From DASRDE01 sp035652755 (lineage in GTDB: Bacteria; Vulcanimicrobiota; Vulcanimicrobiia; Vulcanimicrobiales; Vulcanimicrobiaceae): a stretch of 13,928 nucleotides of DNA. Of the stretch, positions 5,547 to 12,218 are shown one piece after another. Numbering within the stretch: position 1 is the first letter of the stretch; each line of letters begins with the position of its first letter. Both the position numbers and the translations under genes were made by a program. Below the pieces are notes generated by a model. The model worked only from the letters and a program-made list of their open reading frames with translations, had not been told where the DNA came from and searched no databases. The stretch is taken from the NCBI GenBank assembly GCA_035652755.1, contig DASRDE010000325.1, forward strand, positions 1-13,928, read 5' to 3'.

Positions 5547-5828
5547 CTATTCCGCTCTCTCTTCGCCGCTCGATTCTTCGGCAAGCACGAAGAAGTCGTC
5601 CAATATCTCTTGCGCGAGGTCGTCGTCGTCGAGCAGGTTGCCTTGCGCATCGGTAACGACGAACTCGTCCTCTTTTTCGCAATAAAGGACGGCGTACGCG
5701 TTGTTCTCCTCATCTTCGACCAGGCCGACCACCTCGAACTCCAGTTCGCGTTCGTCGGTCGTTTGAATGATCAGGACGTCGCGCAATTCCAGGCCTGGTG
5801 ATTTCCCGCTGCCGCCGTTGGTGGACAT
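5547..5828 (-). CDS. DUF1292 (UPF0473, YrzB-like) small acidic protein
   Basis: This 93-residue acidic protein has the DUF1292 pattern: a strand-rich core (L-I-I-Q-T-T-D-E then EFEVVGLVEDEENNAYAVL), a cysteine in the following strand (Y-C-E-K-E-D-E), and an acidic C-terminal tail. The function of the family is unknown. In Firmicutes it is commonly encoded between ruvX and mltG-type genes, which agrees with its position just after mltG here. ATG at 5828 is chosen because AGGAG lies 5 bases before it. GTG two codons upstream would put the start on the Shine-Dalgarno sequence. Its stop TAG abuts the putative ATT start of the glycosyltransferase. Confidence 0.85.
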   Translation of the reverse strand: MSTNGGSGKSPGLELRDVLIIQTTDERELEFEVVGLVEDEENNAYAVLYCEKEDEFVVTDAQGNLLDDDDLAQEILDDFFVLAEESSGEERAE

Positions 5829-5836
5829 AGGCACTC

Positions 5837-6826
5837 CTACTTGAGGTATTTCGCGATATTGGCCTCTTGCTGGGCCATAGTGGTTGCGAACGCGTGGTGG
5901 CCGTTCCCTTTGTAGACGTAGTACAAGAAATTCGAGGGGCGGGGATTAAAGGCTGCCAGCAGCGAGGGGGCGCCCGGATTCGCTATGGGCGTGGGCGGCA
6001 GGCCCTGGTGCAGGTACGTGTTGTACGGCGAATTCGTCCGAAGGTCGGCATAGGTGATGACCGAGTGGTGTTCCGGGAACGCGTACTCGATCGACGCGTC
6101 GACTTCCAGCGGCATCCCGATGCGAAGCCGGTTGTAATACACCCCCGCCATCAGCGCGCGCTCGTCGTCGGCCTTGGCCTCGCGCTCTACCAGGGAGGCG
6201 AGCGTAACGACCTGGGGCACCGTCAAGCCCAGTGAGCGCGCTTTGCGTGCGGCGTCGCGCGGCAAGTGCTTGCGAAACTCGCCCGTCATTATTGCTTCGA
6301 CCGTCGACGGCGCGGCGTCGGTCGGGATGAGGTAGGTGCTCGGAAAGAGGTACCCCTCTAAGCCGCGCGTACGGGTGCCGAAGAGCACGATCGAATCGCG
6401 CATAAATGCGTCGCCGTACGCTTGCGCGCTTCCCAAACCGGTCTCTTGAAGGCGCTGAGCGATTTGCCTGGCCGTGAAACCTTCGGGAATCGAAACCCAG
6501 CGAGCGATCTGCGCGCCGCCGCTCTGCAATTGCTGCAGAACTTCGGCGGCGCTTTGGTGCGGCGCGAATGCAAAAGCACCCGCGTGGGCATCGGTGTCCG
6601 CATGCCGGAACTTCCCGTACAGCCGGAAGGCCGCCGCATTTTCGATCACGCCGGCGGAGGCGAGCTGGTCTGCGATTTCGTGGAAGGTCGAACCGCGCGG
6701 CACGATCACTTGCGCCGTGCGCGAGGGCCTGGAGCGATCGAGGAAGACCGCATAGGCAAACCACGCGCCTGCGGCCAGAACCGCACACAACAGCAGCAGC
6801 GAAGTCCAGGCGAGCGCGCGCCTCAA
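5837..6826 (-). CDS. mltG: Endolytic murein transglycosylase MltG (YceG)
   Basis: MltG cleaves nascent glycan strands in the membrane-proximal peptidoglycan and so sets strand length. The 329-residue product has an N-terminal membrane anchor (about residues 7-28), a LysM-like region (V-P-R-G-S-T-F-H-E-I-A-D-Q-L, 42-55) and a second repeat starting VSIPEGFTARQIA (110-122). The catalytic YceG domain carries LEGYLFPSTY (156-165), the ASLVEREA motif with catalytic Glu-214, and, near the end, SPYNTY followed by GLPPTPIANPG. All key motifs are intact and length is normal. The TTG start at 6826 overlaps the ruvX stop (TTGA). The DUF1292 gene follows after 8 bases. Confidence 0.95.
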   Translation of the reverse strand: MRRALAWTSLLLLCAVLAAGAWFAYAVFLDRSRPSRTAQVIVPRGSTFHEIADQLASAGVIENAAAFRLYGKFRHADTDAHAGAFAFAPHQSAAEVLQQLQSGGAQIARWVSIPEGFTARQIAQRLQETGLGSAQAYGDAFMRDSIVLFGTRTRGLEGYLFPSTYLIPTDAAPSTVEAIMTGEFRKHLPRDAARKARSLGLTVPQVVTLASLVEREAKADDERALMAGVYYNRLRIGMPLEVDASIEYAFPEHHSVITYADLRTNSPYNTYLHQGLPPTPIANPGAPSLLAAFNPRPSNFLYYVYKGNGHHAFATTMAQQEANIAKYLK

Positions 6827-7245
6827 GCGTCTCGACCTGCCCGCCGGCGCGCCAGATAGGTCTCTAAGATCAACGCTGCCGCCATTTTATCGACGACGGT
6901 TTTCCGCTTAGCGCGGCTCACGTCGGCACTGACCAGAGCTTTTGTAGCTTGCGCCGTGGTGAGACGCTCGTCTACGCGCGCAATGCTGCCTTCGAATACG
7001 CGCGCCAGCTGTTCGACGAAGCGATCGATCTTTTCGGCGGCCGGCCCCCGCTCGCCGCTCAAGCGCACGGGATCGCCGACCACGATCTCCTCGGCACCAT
7101 ACTCCCGGGCGATCTCCGCGATTCGTTCGAGATCGGCGCGCAGATTCGTGCGCTCGATCACCGTCGCGGGCAACGCATACGTCAGCGTCGGGTCCGCGAC
7201 CGCCACGCCGATGCGTTTGCTGCCGACGTCGAGCGCGACAATCAC
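6823..7245 (-). CDS. ruvX: RuvX/YqgF, putative Holliday junction resolvase or rRNA-processing nuclease
   Basis: This 140-residue RNase H-fold protein begins IVALDVGSKRIGVAVAD, with the catalytic Asp-6. It has the IVVGDPVRLSGERGP loop (about 54-68; most homologues have G-L-P rather than G-D-P), DERLTT (92-97) and the C-terminal DKMAAALILETYL helix with Asp-119. YqgF proteins act in 16S rRNA 5' maturation in E. coli and as Holliday junction resolvases in other bacteria. The GTG start at 7245 overlaps the recO stop as GTGA, and its own stop overlaps the mltG start as TTGA, which implies translational coupling of all three. Confidence 0.95.
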   Translation of the reverse strand: MIVALDVGSKRIGVAVADPTLTYALPATVIERTNLRADLERIAEIAREYGAEEIVVGDPVRLSGERGPAAEKIDRFVEQLARVFEGSIARVDERLTTAQATKALVSADVSRAKRKTVVDKMAAALILETYLARRRAGRDA

Positions 7246-7991
7246 TGCAGGCCGCCGAGCAGTTCGGGCGCTTGGCTTGCCGCCTTCGTGCGGCGCCCCA
7301 GATGATGATTCACCAAGATCTCGATCGCGGCGGCGGAAGTCTTTTGTGCGTGCACGGCCGCCTTCACTTTTCCCGAAGCCGGCGCGGCGAGGGCGCGGAC
7401 GTTGCGCATATCTTCCGCGCTAAGCACGAGCACCTCACGCCACGCGACGCGGCACGCATCGCACGCAAATCCTCCCTGTTCCGGATCCAGCCAAGCGCCG
7501 CTGGACGCAATGGACTTGCCGCAGCGCACGCACGTTTCGAGCGGCGGCGCCAGGCCCAGCGCTTCCAGCAGCCGCAGTTGAAAGCGCGGCAGCAGCTCCA
7601 TCGGCGCCTCACTTCGCGAAATGGCCGAAAGCGCGCCGGTAAGCAGCGCATACACGTCGGGCAGCGGCAAATCCGGCTCGCAGAATCCGTCGATGAGCTC
7701 GAGCACGATATTCGCCGCCGCGAAACGGTCGGGACGCACGAGGTCCGGCCACTGCGCATCCTCTAAATCCGCACTCACGACGACGTCGAGCGAGCGGCCG
7801 CGATGCATCCCCAGCGCGACGCGGCTGGCAAACTCCAAGCGTCCGGCCAGATGGCTTTTCGTGCGCCGAACGCCCTTGGCGATGGCGTCCATCTTCCCTC
7901 GCGCCGTACTGAAGAGCGTATAGATGCGGTCGGCTTCGCCGTAGTTGCGTCCCCGAAGTACGACGGCCGACGTTTTATAGCTGCGCGTCAA
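7242..7991 (-). CDS. recO: DNA repair protein RecO
   Basis: RecO loads RecA on SSB-coated single-stranded DNA with RecR and anneals strands. The 249-residue product starts with the OB-fold signature YKTSAVVLRGRNYGEADRI. It has R-G-K-M-D-A-I-A-K-G-V-R-R (31-43), the helical middle region, and a complete zinc site C154-x2-C157 with C177-x2-C180. The start is TTG at 7991, overlapping the end of cdd by 17 bases. No later start keeps the YKTSAVVLRG strand. In Bacillus the era gene lies between cdd and recO; here there is no room for it. Confidence 0.95.
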   Translation of the reverse strand: MTRSYKTSAVVLRGRNYGEADRIYTLFSTARGKMDAIAKGVRRTKSHLAGRLEFASRVALGMHRGRSLDVVVSADLEDAQWPDLVRPDRFAAANIVLELIDGFCEPDLPLPDVYALLTGALSAISRSEAPMELLPRFQLRLLEALGLAPPLETCVRCGKSIASSGAWLDPEQGGFACDACRVAWREVLVLSAEDMRNVRALAAPASGKVKAAVHAQKTSAAAIEILVNHHLGRRTKAASQAPELLGGLQ

Positions 7992-8382
7992 GAGCGTTCG
8001 CCGAAAATGCGTCGGGCAGGAGGCGGTCGAGCGTCGTTTCGGCTGTGCCGTCGACCGTCGTATACACGAGCTCCAGCGCCGGATTGAACTCGCAGAGCGC
8101 TTGACGGCACGCGCCGCACGGGACGGTGTTCGTCTGCGGCGGACCCGCCACCGCGACCGCTCGGAAGCGGCGGTGGCCTGCGCTGACGGCGGAAAAGAGC
8201 GCGCTGCGCTCTGCGCACATCGAAAGGCCGAAGCTCGCGTTTTCGACGTTTACGCCTTCAAAAACCGTACCGTCGGCGCACAGGATCGCCGCACCCACGG
8301 CAAAGCGAGAGTACGGTGCGTATGCGCGTCCGCGCATCTCCCTTGCACGGCCGAGCAACGCTTGGAGTTCTTCAGAATGCAT
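7975..8382 (-). CDS. cdd: Cytidine deaminase
   Basis: Cdd hydrolytically deaminates cytidine and deoxycytidine to uridine and deoxyuridine in pyrimidine salvage. The 135-residue homotetrameric-type enzyme shows AYAPYSRFAVGAA (20-32), NVENASFGLSMCAERSA with zinc ligand C56 and catalytic E58, and VPCGACRQ with ligands C89 and C92. The C-terminus is typical of the short class. ATG at 8382 overlaps the CNNM gene by 11 bases. The 3' end overlaps recO by 17 bases. Confidence 0.97.
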   Translation of the reverse strand: MHSEELQALLGRAREMRGRAYAPYSRFAVGAAILCADGTVFEGVNVENASFGLSMCAERSALFSAVSAGHRRFRAVAVAGPPQTNTVPCGACRQALCEFNPALELVYTTVDGTAETTLDRLLPDAFSANALDAQL

Positions 8383-9718
8383 CTTCTTGGACGGCTTCGG
8401 CCTCCGGACGGCGAAGCGCGCGTCCGTTCGTGCCCAAAACCCTGACCGTCATGATTCGGCGGCCGCGCATGCGTTCAACCTTCAGGCGCGTGTGATCGTC
8501 GGCGGCAATCTCCTCACCTTCTTGCGGAAGACGGCCGAAGAGGCCGACGGTGTAGCCGCCAATCGTTTCGAATTCTTCGTGCGGAAGCTCCGTGCCGAGC
8601 TTGGCGTTGACGTCCTCGATGTTGACGCCCGCGTCGACGACCGCTTCGCGCTCGTTGATGAGGCGCAGCGGCTCTTCTTCGCCCTCGTCGTGCTCGTCGC
8701 GGATCTCGCCGACGATCTCTTCGAGGAGATCCTCCATCGTGACCAGGCCCGCGGTACCGCCGTACTCGTCAACGACGATCGCCATCGAAAACTTGTCGCG
8801 CTGCATCTCGCGCAGCAGTTCGGCAATCTTCTTGTTCTCGGGAACGTGCGAGATGGGGCGCATCAGCTGCCGAAGCGGCGTGGAACTGATCGAGCCGTTC
8901 GCCAGGGCGATCAGCAACTCGCGATCGTGCACGACGCCCACGATGTCGTCCTTGGACTCTTCGTAGACGGGCAGCTTGGAGTAGCCTTCCGCGATGACCA
9001 TGTCCAGTGCGCGGCGCGGAGAGTCGCTGATGGAGACTGCAATAATGTTCGGGCGCGGGGTCATCACTTCGCGGACGATCGTGTCCCCGAATTCGATGAT
9101 CGAGTGGATCATCTCGCGCTCTTGCTCCTCGAGCACCTTTTGCTCCGCGCCGACGTTCACGATCGTGCGGATATCTTCTTCGGTGATGAAGATATTATGC
9201 GCGTGGCGCAGGCCGAACGGGCGCAGCACCGCGTTGCTCAAGAATTGGAAGAAATAGACCATCGGCGTGAGCAGCCACGCCACGCGCTCCATCGCGGGCG
9301 CCAGACGAAGCGCCCACCGTTCGTTGTCCGCCACGGCAAGCGACTTGGGCAGAATCTCGCCGAAGAGCAGCAGGAAGAACGTCATGACGATCGTCGCGAT
9401 CACTGCCCCTCGCGGAATGCCGGCCCGGATGAAGATGTACGTGGCGAGCGAGTCGGCGATCAGCAGTACGATCGTGTTGCCGATCAGGATCGAGGTGAGG
9501 AAGCGGTTGCGGTCTTCGGTGACGCGGAGCACGGCGCGGGCGCGCTTCATGCCCTTTTCCAGCATCGCGCGGGCGCGAAGGCGCGAGACCCCGACCAGTG
9601 CTGCTTCGGAGGCCGCGAAGAATGCCGCCATTAGCACCAGTACCACCAGCGCGGCGATCTCGTACCAGGGGATGGCGTGGCCGGCGATCGGCTGGCTACT
9701 TAGCGGTTCCAATTGCAA
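8372..9718 (-). CDS. CNNM/CorC (hemolysin C, UPF0053) family transporter
   Basis: This 448-residue protein has the full architecture: a DUF21/CNNM transmembrane domain (about 18-165, with FFAASEAALVGVSR, GNTIVLL and FGEILPKS), a CBS pair and a CorC_HlyC domain. The CBS pair is at about 215-340, with VMTPRPNI in the first and VDEYGGTAGLVTMEDLLEEIVGEI in the second. The CorC_HlyC domain is at about 350-430, with the FETIGGYTVGLFGRLP pattern. Family members transport Mg2+ (or Na+/Mg2+) and sense nucleotides through the CBS pair. In Firmicutes and proteobacteria they often sit beside ybeY, as here. The TTG at 9718 (or TTG at 9712) is the only start upstream of the first helix. There is no ribosome binding site, and a -10 box ends 5 bases before it. 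Confidence 0.94.
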   Translation of the reverse strand: MQLEPLSSQPIAGHAIPWYEIAALVVLVLMAAFFAASEAALVGVSRLRARAMLEKGMKRARAVLRVTEDRNRFLTSILIGNTIVLLIADSLATYIFIRAGIPRGAVIATIVMTFFLLLFGEILPKSLAVADNERWALRLAPAMERVAWLLTPMVYFFQFLSNAVLRPFGLRHAHNIFITEEDIRTIVNVGAEQKVLEEQEREMIHSIIEFGDTIVREVMTPRPNIIAVSISDSPRRALDMVIAEGYSKLPVYEESKDDIVGVVHDRELLIALANGSISSTPLRQLMRPISHVPENKKIAELLREMQRDKFSMAIVVDEYGGTAGLVTMEDLLEEIVGEIRDEHDEGEEEPLRLINEREAVVDAGVNIEDVNAKLGTELPHEEFETIGGYTVGLFGRLPQEGEEIAADDHTRLKVERMRGRRIMTVRVLGTNGRALRRPEAEAVQEDAF

Positions 9719-9723
9719 GCGCG

Positions 9724-9732
9724 ATTATAGCA
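9724..9732 (-). promoter_or_regulatory. Extended -10 element overlapping the dgkA-PAP2 stop codon
   Basis: TGCTATAAT on the minus strand is a perfect extended -10 (TGn plus TATAAT). The TAA stop of the upstream gene lies inside it. A start site would fall at about 9716-9718, on the TTG start codon of the CNNM gene. No -35 is visible, so this may be chance, but exact TATAAT is rare in such GC-rich DNA. Confidence 0.4.
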
Positions 9733-10489
9733 CAAGGTGAGGACGCACCAGCACGTAGACCGCCAGGGCGACGAGCGTGCCGAGCACGGCCCCCCAGGCG
9801 ACCTCGAAGACGCTGTGGATGCGCGCTTCGACGCGGCTCTGGCCGACCAGAAGCGCCACGAAGTAGGCCAGCACGGCGACCAGCGGACGCTGGAAGAGCA
9901 GCGCGAGGCCGGTCGAGGCCGCGAACGCGAGCGCGGTGTGGCCTGAGACGGCGCCCCCTTGCAGGGGCGAACCCCGGCCTACCCAGACCTTCGCGAAGAT
10001 CGTCAGAATCGCGCTGACGGCGAGGATCACCAGCACGACGTTGGCGGGCACTTGGGCGACCGCTTCGTAGACGCGCGTTCCGCCTTGCTGGATGCCTTGG
10101 TAGAAGGCCAGATAGCCCACGACCACGGCGCCCGCGGTCGCGATCAGGACCGCGCCGGCGGCAGCGTCCTTGGCCGTTTTTGCGAGGGGATGGTGCGCGA
10201 TCGTCAGCAGATCGACTACCGCTTCAATCGCCGTATTCACCAACTCCAGCGCGAGCACGATCACGATCGTCATCACGATCGCGATCAGGTAGATGCGCTC
10301 GAGCCGCAAGAACAGCGTGGCGAGCAGCACCCCCAATGCGACGGTCAAATGAACGCGCATGTTGGGCTGCGTTCGAACTGCGTACATAATGCCCGAGAAC
10401 GCGTAATGGAACGAGCTCCAGAACTTTGCCTCGGAGATACGCGCGTAGGGCGGCGGGTCCGGGCGCGGCTGGTGCATCGGCGCGCTCAT
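9725..10489 (-). CDS. DgkA-type lipid kinase fused to a PAP2-type phosphatase
   Basis: Two membrane enzymes are joined in 254 residues. Residues about 20-125 are a DgkA/undecaprenol kinase domain with its signature ALELVNTAIEAVVD (E82, N85, E89, D93) and LAKTAKDAAAGAVL (K107, D108). Residues about 145-250 are PAP2-like: K167-V-W-V-G-R-G-S-P (motif 1), V-S-G-H184 (motif 2) and S218-R-x5-H225-x3-E229 (motif 3). Both catalytic His are present, but motif 1 has Ser where KX6RP has Arg, and motif 3 has Glu for Asp. In Gram-positive bacteria DgkA-type kinases phosphorylate undecaprenol, and PAP2 enzymes dephosphorylate undecaprenyl pyrophosphate. Both reactions would yield undecaprenyl phosphate. 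ATG at 10489 overlaps the ybeY stop (ATGA). Substrates are inferred. Confidence 0.9.
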   Translation of the reverse strand: MSAPMHQPRPDPPPYARISEAKFWSSFHYAFSGIMYAVRTQPNMRVHLTVALGVLLATLFLRLERIYLIAIVMTIVIVLALELVNTAIEAVVDLLTIAHHPLAKTAKDAAAGAVLIATAGAVVVGYLAFYQGIQQGGTRVYEAVAQVPANVVLVILAVSAILTIFAKVWVGRGSPLQGGAVSGHTALAFAASTGLALLFQRPLVAVLAYFVALLVGQSRVEARIHSVFEVAWGAVLGTLVALAVYVLVRPHLVL

Positions 10490-10944
10490 TCGTCGTAAGG
10501 CCAGGGCATGCCGATGGCAGCGGCGAGGCGCCGTTCCTCGGCCTCCATCGCAGCGCGCTGTGCGCGTTCTTCGTGATCGTGCCCGAGCACGTGCAGTAAT
10601 CCGTGGATGAGCAAGCGGTGGATCTCGTTCTCCAGCGGTGCGCCGTATTCCGCGGCTTGACGCCGCGCGGTCTCAACGCTGATGACGACGTCGCCCAAAA
10701 GGCGCTCGGGCAACCCGTTCGGGGCGGGCACGGAGGCGTCGTGCAGCGGAAAGGACAGGACGTCGGTGGCCTTGTCCTTCCCGCGATGCTCGCGATTCAA
10801 TTTGCGGATCGCGTCGTCGCCCACGAGCGTGAGCGAAAGCGCCGAGTCCGGCTGCCCGGCTTCGCGCAGGAGCGTCCGCGCGACGCGCTTGAGGCGCGCG
10901 GCGTTAAGGCCGCTGCCTCGGGTGCGATTCAGGAAGTGAATCAC
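10486..10944 (-). CDS. ybeY: Endoribonuclease YbeY
   Basis: YbeY is a zinc-dependent endoribonuclease for 16S rRNA 3' maturation and 70S quality control. The 152-residue product carries the metal site H114-x3-H118-x5-H124 in HGLLHVLGHDH. Upstream is the ATDVLSFPL motif (59-67), with conserved Arg in KRVARTLLREAG near the N-terminus and LGDVVIS (83-89). GTG at 10944 overlaps the phoH stop as GTGA, and its own TGA overlaps the start of the next gene as ATGA. The phoH-ybeY pairing is widely conserved. Confidence 0.96.
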   Translation of the reverse strand: MIHFLNRTRGSGLNAARLKRVARTLLREAGQPDSALSLTLVGDDAIRKLNREHRGKDKATDVLSFPLHDASVPAPNGLPERLLGDVVISVETARRQAAEYGAPLENEIHRLLIHGLLHVLGHDHEERAQRAAMEAEERRLAAAIGMPWPYDE

Positions 10945-11867
10945 GTCGCGTCGATGTCGGTTGCATACGCGCGGACGATTCTGCCGACGAGCGGATGGCG
11001 AACGACGTCGGTTTCGTCCAGCTCCACGATGCCGATCTCGGGGATGCCGCCGAAGCGCCGCGGCACTTCGAGCAAACCGCTCGTGGCGCCGTGCAGCAGG
11101 TCGATCTGCGTGACGTCGCCGTTCACGATCATCTTCGAACCCGATCCCAGACGGGTCAGAAACATCTTCAATTGTTCGCGCGTCGTGTTCTGCGCTTCGT
11201 CCAGGATCACGAACGCCTCGGAGAGCGTGCGCCCGCGCATGTACGCCAGCGGCGCGACCTCGATGGTACCGCGTTCCATATACCGTTCGACCAGGCCGTC
11301 GTCGAGCAATTCGCCCAAGGCGTCGTATAACGGCCGCAAATACGGATCGACTTTTTCGCGCAGATCGCCCGGCAAGAAGCCGAGCTTCTCGCCCGCTTCG
11401 ACCGCCGGACGCGAAAGGATTACGCGCGAGATCTCGCGCGCGCGCAGCGCGCGAACCGCCATGACGACGGCCAGAAACGTTTTCCCCGTGCCGGCCGGGC
11501 CGATGCCGAAGGTCAGCGTGTTGGCTTCGATCGATTGCACGAAATCGCGCTGGCCGCGCGTCTTGGGCCGAATCTCGCGGCCCCGCGACGTGCGATACAG
11601 CGTCTCGGGGACGGCGGAGTGATTGCCGCCGCGCAGCACGTCGGCGCGCGCAAGAGCGACGTCGTCGGGCGTCATCTGCGCGCCGTGCAGTGCGGCTTCG
11701 AGCATGCGCTGGGCGACGGCACGCGCGCGGTCCACCGCAGGCAGTTCGCCGTGCAGCACGAGCCGGTCGTTTTCAACGCGCAGGGATATGCCGAATGCCG
11801 TTTCCAGAGCCGAGAGATTCTGATCGAACTTTCCGAAAAGACGAAGACGATCGTCCAGCGCGCTCAG
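10941..11867 (-). CDS. PhoH family ATPase (PhoL)
   Basis: PhoH proteins are P-loop ATPases, probably RNA-related, and the genomic partner of ybeY. The product has Walker A GPAGTGKT (123-130 of the long form), RPAVEAGEKLGFLPGD (about 153-168), Walker B VILDEAQN (220-227) and VNGDVTQ (248-254). The first usual start is GTG at 11759 (272 residues). The same frame continues upstream with LSALETAFGISLRVENDRLV, the N-terminal domain that PhoH proteins normally have, and contains no ATG, GTG or TTG. CTG at 11867 gives 308 residues, close to family length, and overlaps the upstream TGA as CTGA, like the coupled starts of neighbouring genes. I annotate the CTG start; the exact codon is uncertain but the product is not. 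Confidence 0.92.
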   Translation of the reverse strand: MSALDDRLRLFGKFDQNLSALETAFGISLRVENDRLVLHGELPAVDRARAVAQRMLEAALHGAQMTPDDVALARADVLRGGNHSAVPETLYRTSRGREIRPKTRGQRDFVQSIEANTLTFGIGPAGTGKTFLAVVMAVRALRAREISRVILSRPAVEAGEKLGFLPGDLREKVDPYLRPLYDALGELLDDGLVERYMERGTIEVAPLAYMRGRTLSEAFVILDEAQNTTREQLKMFLTRLGSGSKMIVNGDVTQIDLLHGATSGLLEVPRRFGGIPEIGIVELDETDVVRHPLVGRIVRAYATDIDAT

Positions 11868-12217
11868 ATCGACGGTTCGTTCGGCGAGTGATTCCAGAGA
11901 TGACGCTCCCGCAGAGCGGCCGGCGGTCCGAGGATTTCGGCTGCCGCGACGGCCTTGAGAAGACTGTTCCCATCTTCGAACATGGCCTGCAAGAGCCCGG
12001 CACCCCGCGGCGGTGCCGCTGATTGAGGCGCCGGTGCCTGCGCCGCCGGTGGCCCTGGCGGCGGAGGCTGAACGTTCACGGCTGGTTTGGGCGGCGACGG
12101 AGCGGGGGCGCCGGCAGTGTGCGGCGGCGGGGGCGCCGCTTGCCGGGCCCGGATTTGCGCTTGCTGCGTGGCGCGCGCGGCTTCAATCGCCGCAATCACG
12201 CCTTCCAACCCTTCCAC
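11864..12217 (-). CDS. Hypothetical Pro/Ala-rich protein between floA and phoH
   Basis: I do not recognise this 117-residue protein. It has three parts. A short helical N-terminus (about 1-28) reads EGVIAAIEAARATQQAQIRA. A disordered Pro/Ala linker (about 29-70) has runs such as APPPPH and QPPPPGPP. A C-terminal segment (about 71-117) could be helical (GAGLLQAMFEDGNSLLKAVAAAEILG, about 72-97). GTG at 12217 begins one base after the floA stop. Its TGA overlaps the likely CTG of phoH. This tight coupling on both sides is the main evidence that it is real. In Bacillus the floA-phoH interval holds yqfB, yqfC and yqfD; I see no resemblance. It may be a soluble adaptor for FloA or PhoH, but that is speculation. 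Confidence 0.65.
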   Translation of the reverse strand: MEGLEGVIAAIEAARATQQAQIRARQAAPPPPHTAGAPAPSPPKPAVNVQPPPPGPPAAQAPAPQSAAPPRGAGLLQAMFEDGNSLLKAVAAAEILGPPAALRERHLWNHSPNEPSI

Positions 12218-12218
12218 G

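Noticed and set aside
5946..6788. A 280-codon minus-strand open frame inside mltG in another frame
   Set aside because: The mltG frame holds every YceG motif. This frame is Arg-rich and featureless.
8126..9634. A 502-codon plus-strand open frame opposite the CNNM and cdd genes
   Set aside because: It is antisense to genes with full family motifs, and the product is an Asp/Arg/His-rich shadow with no recognisable domain.
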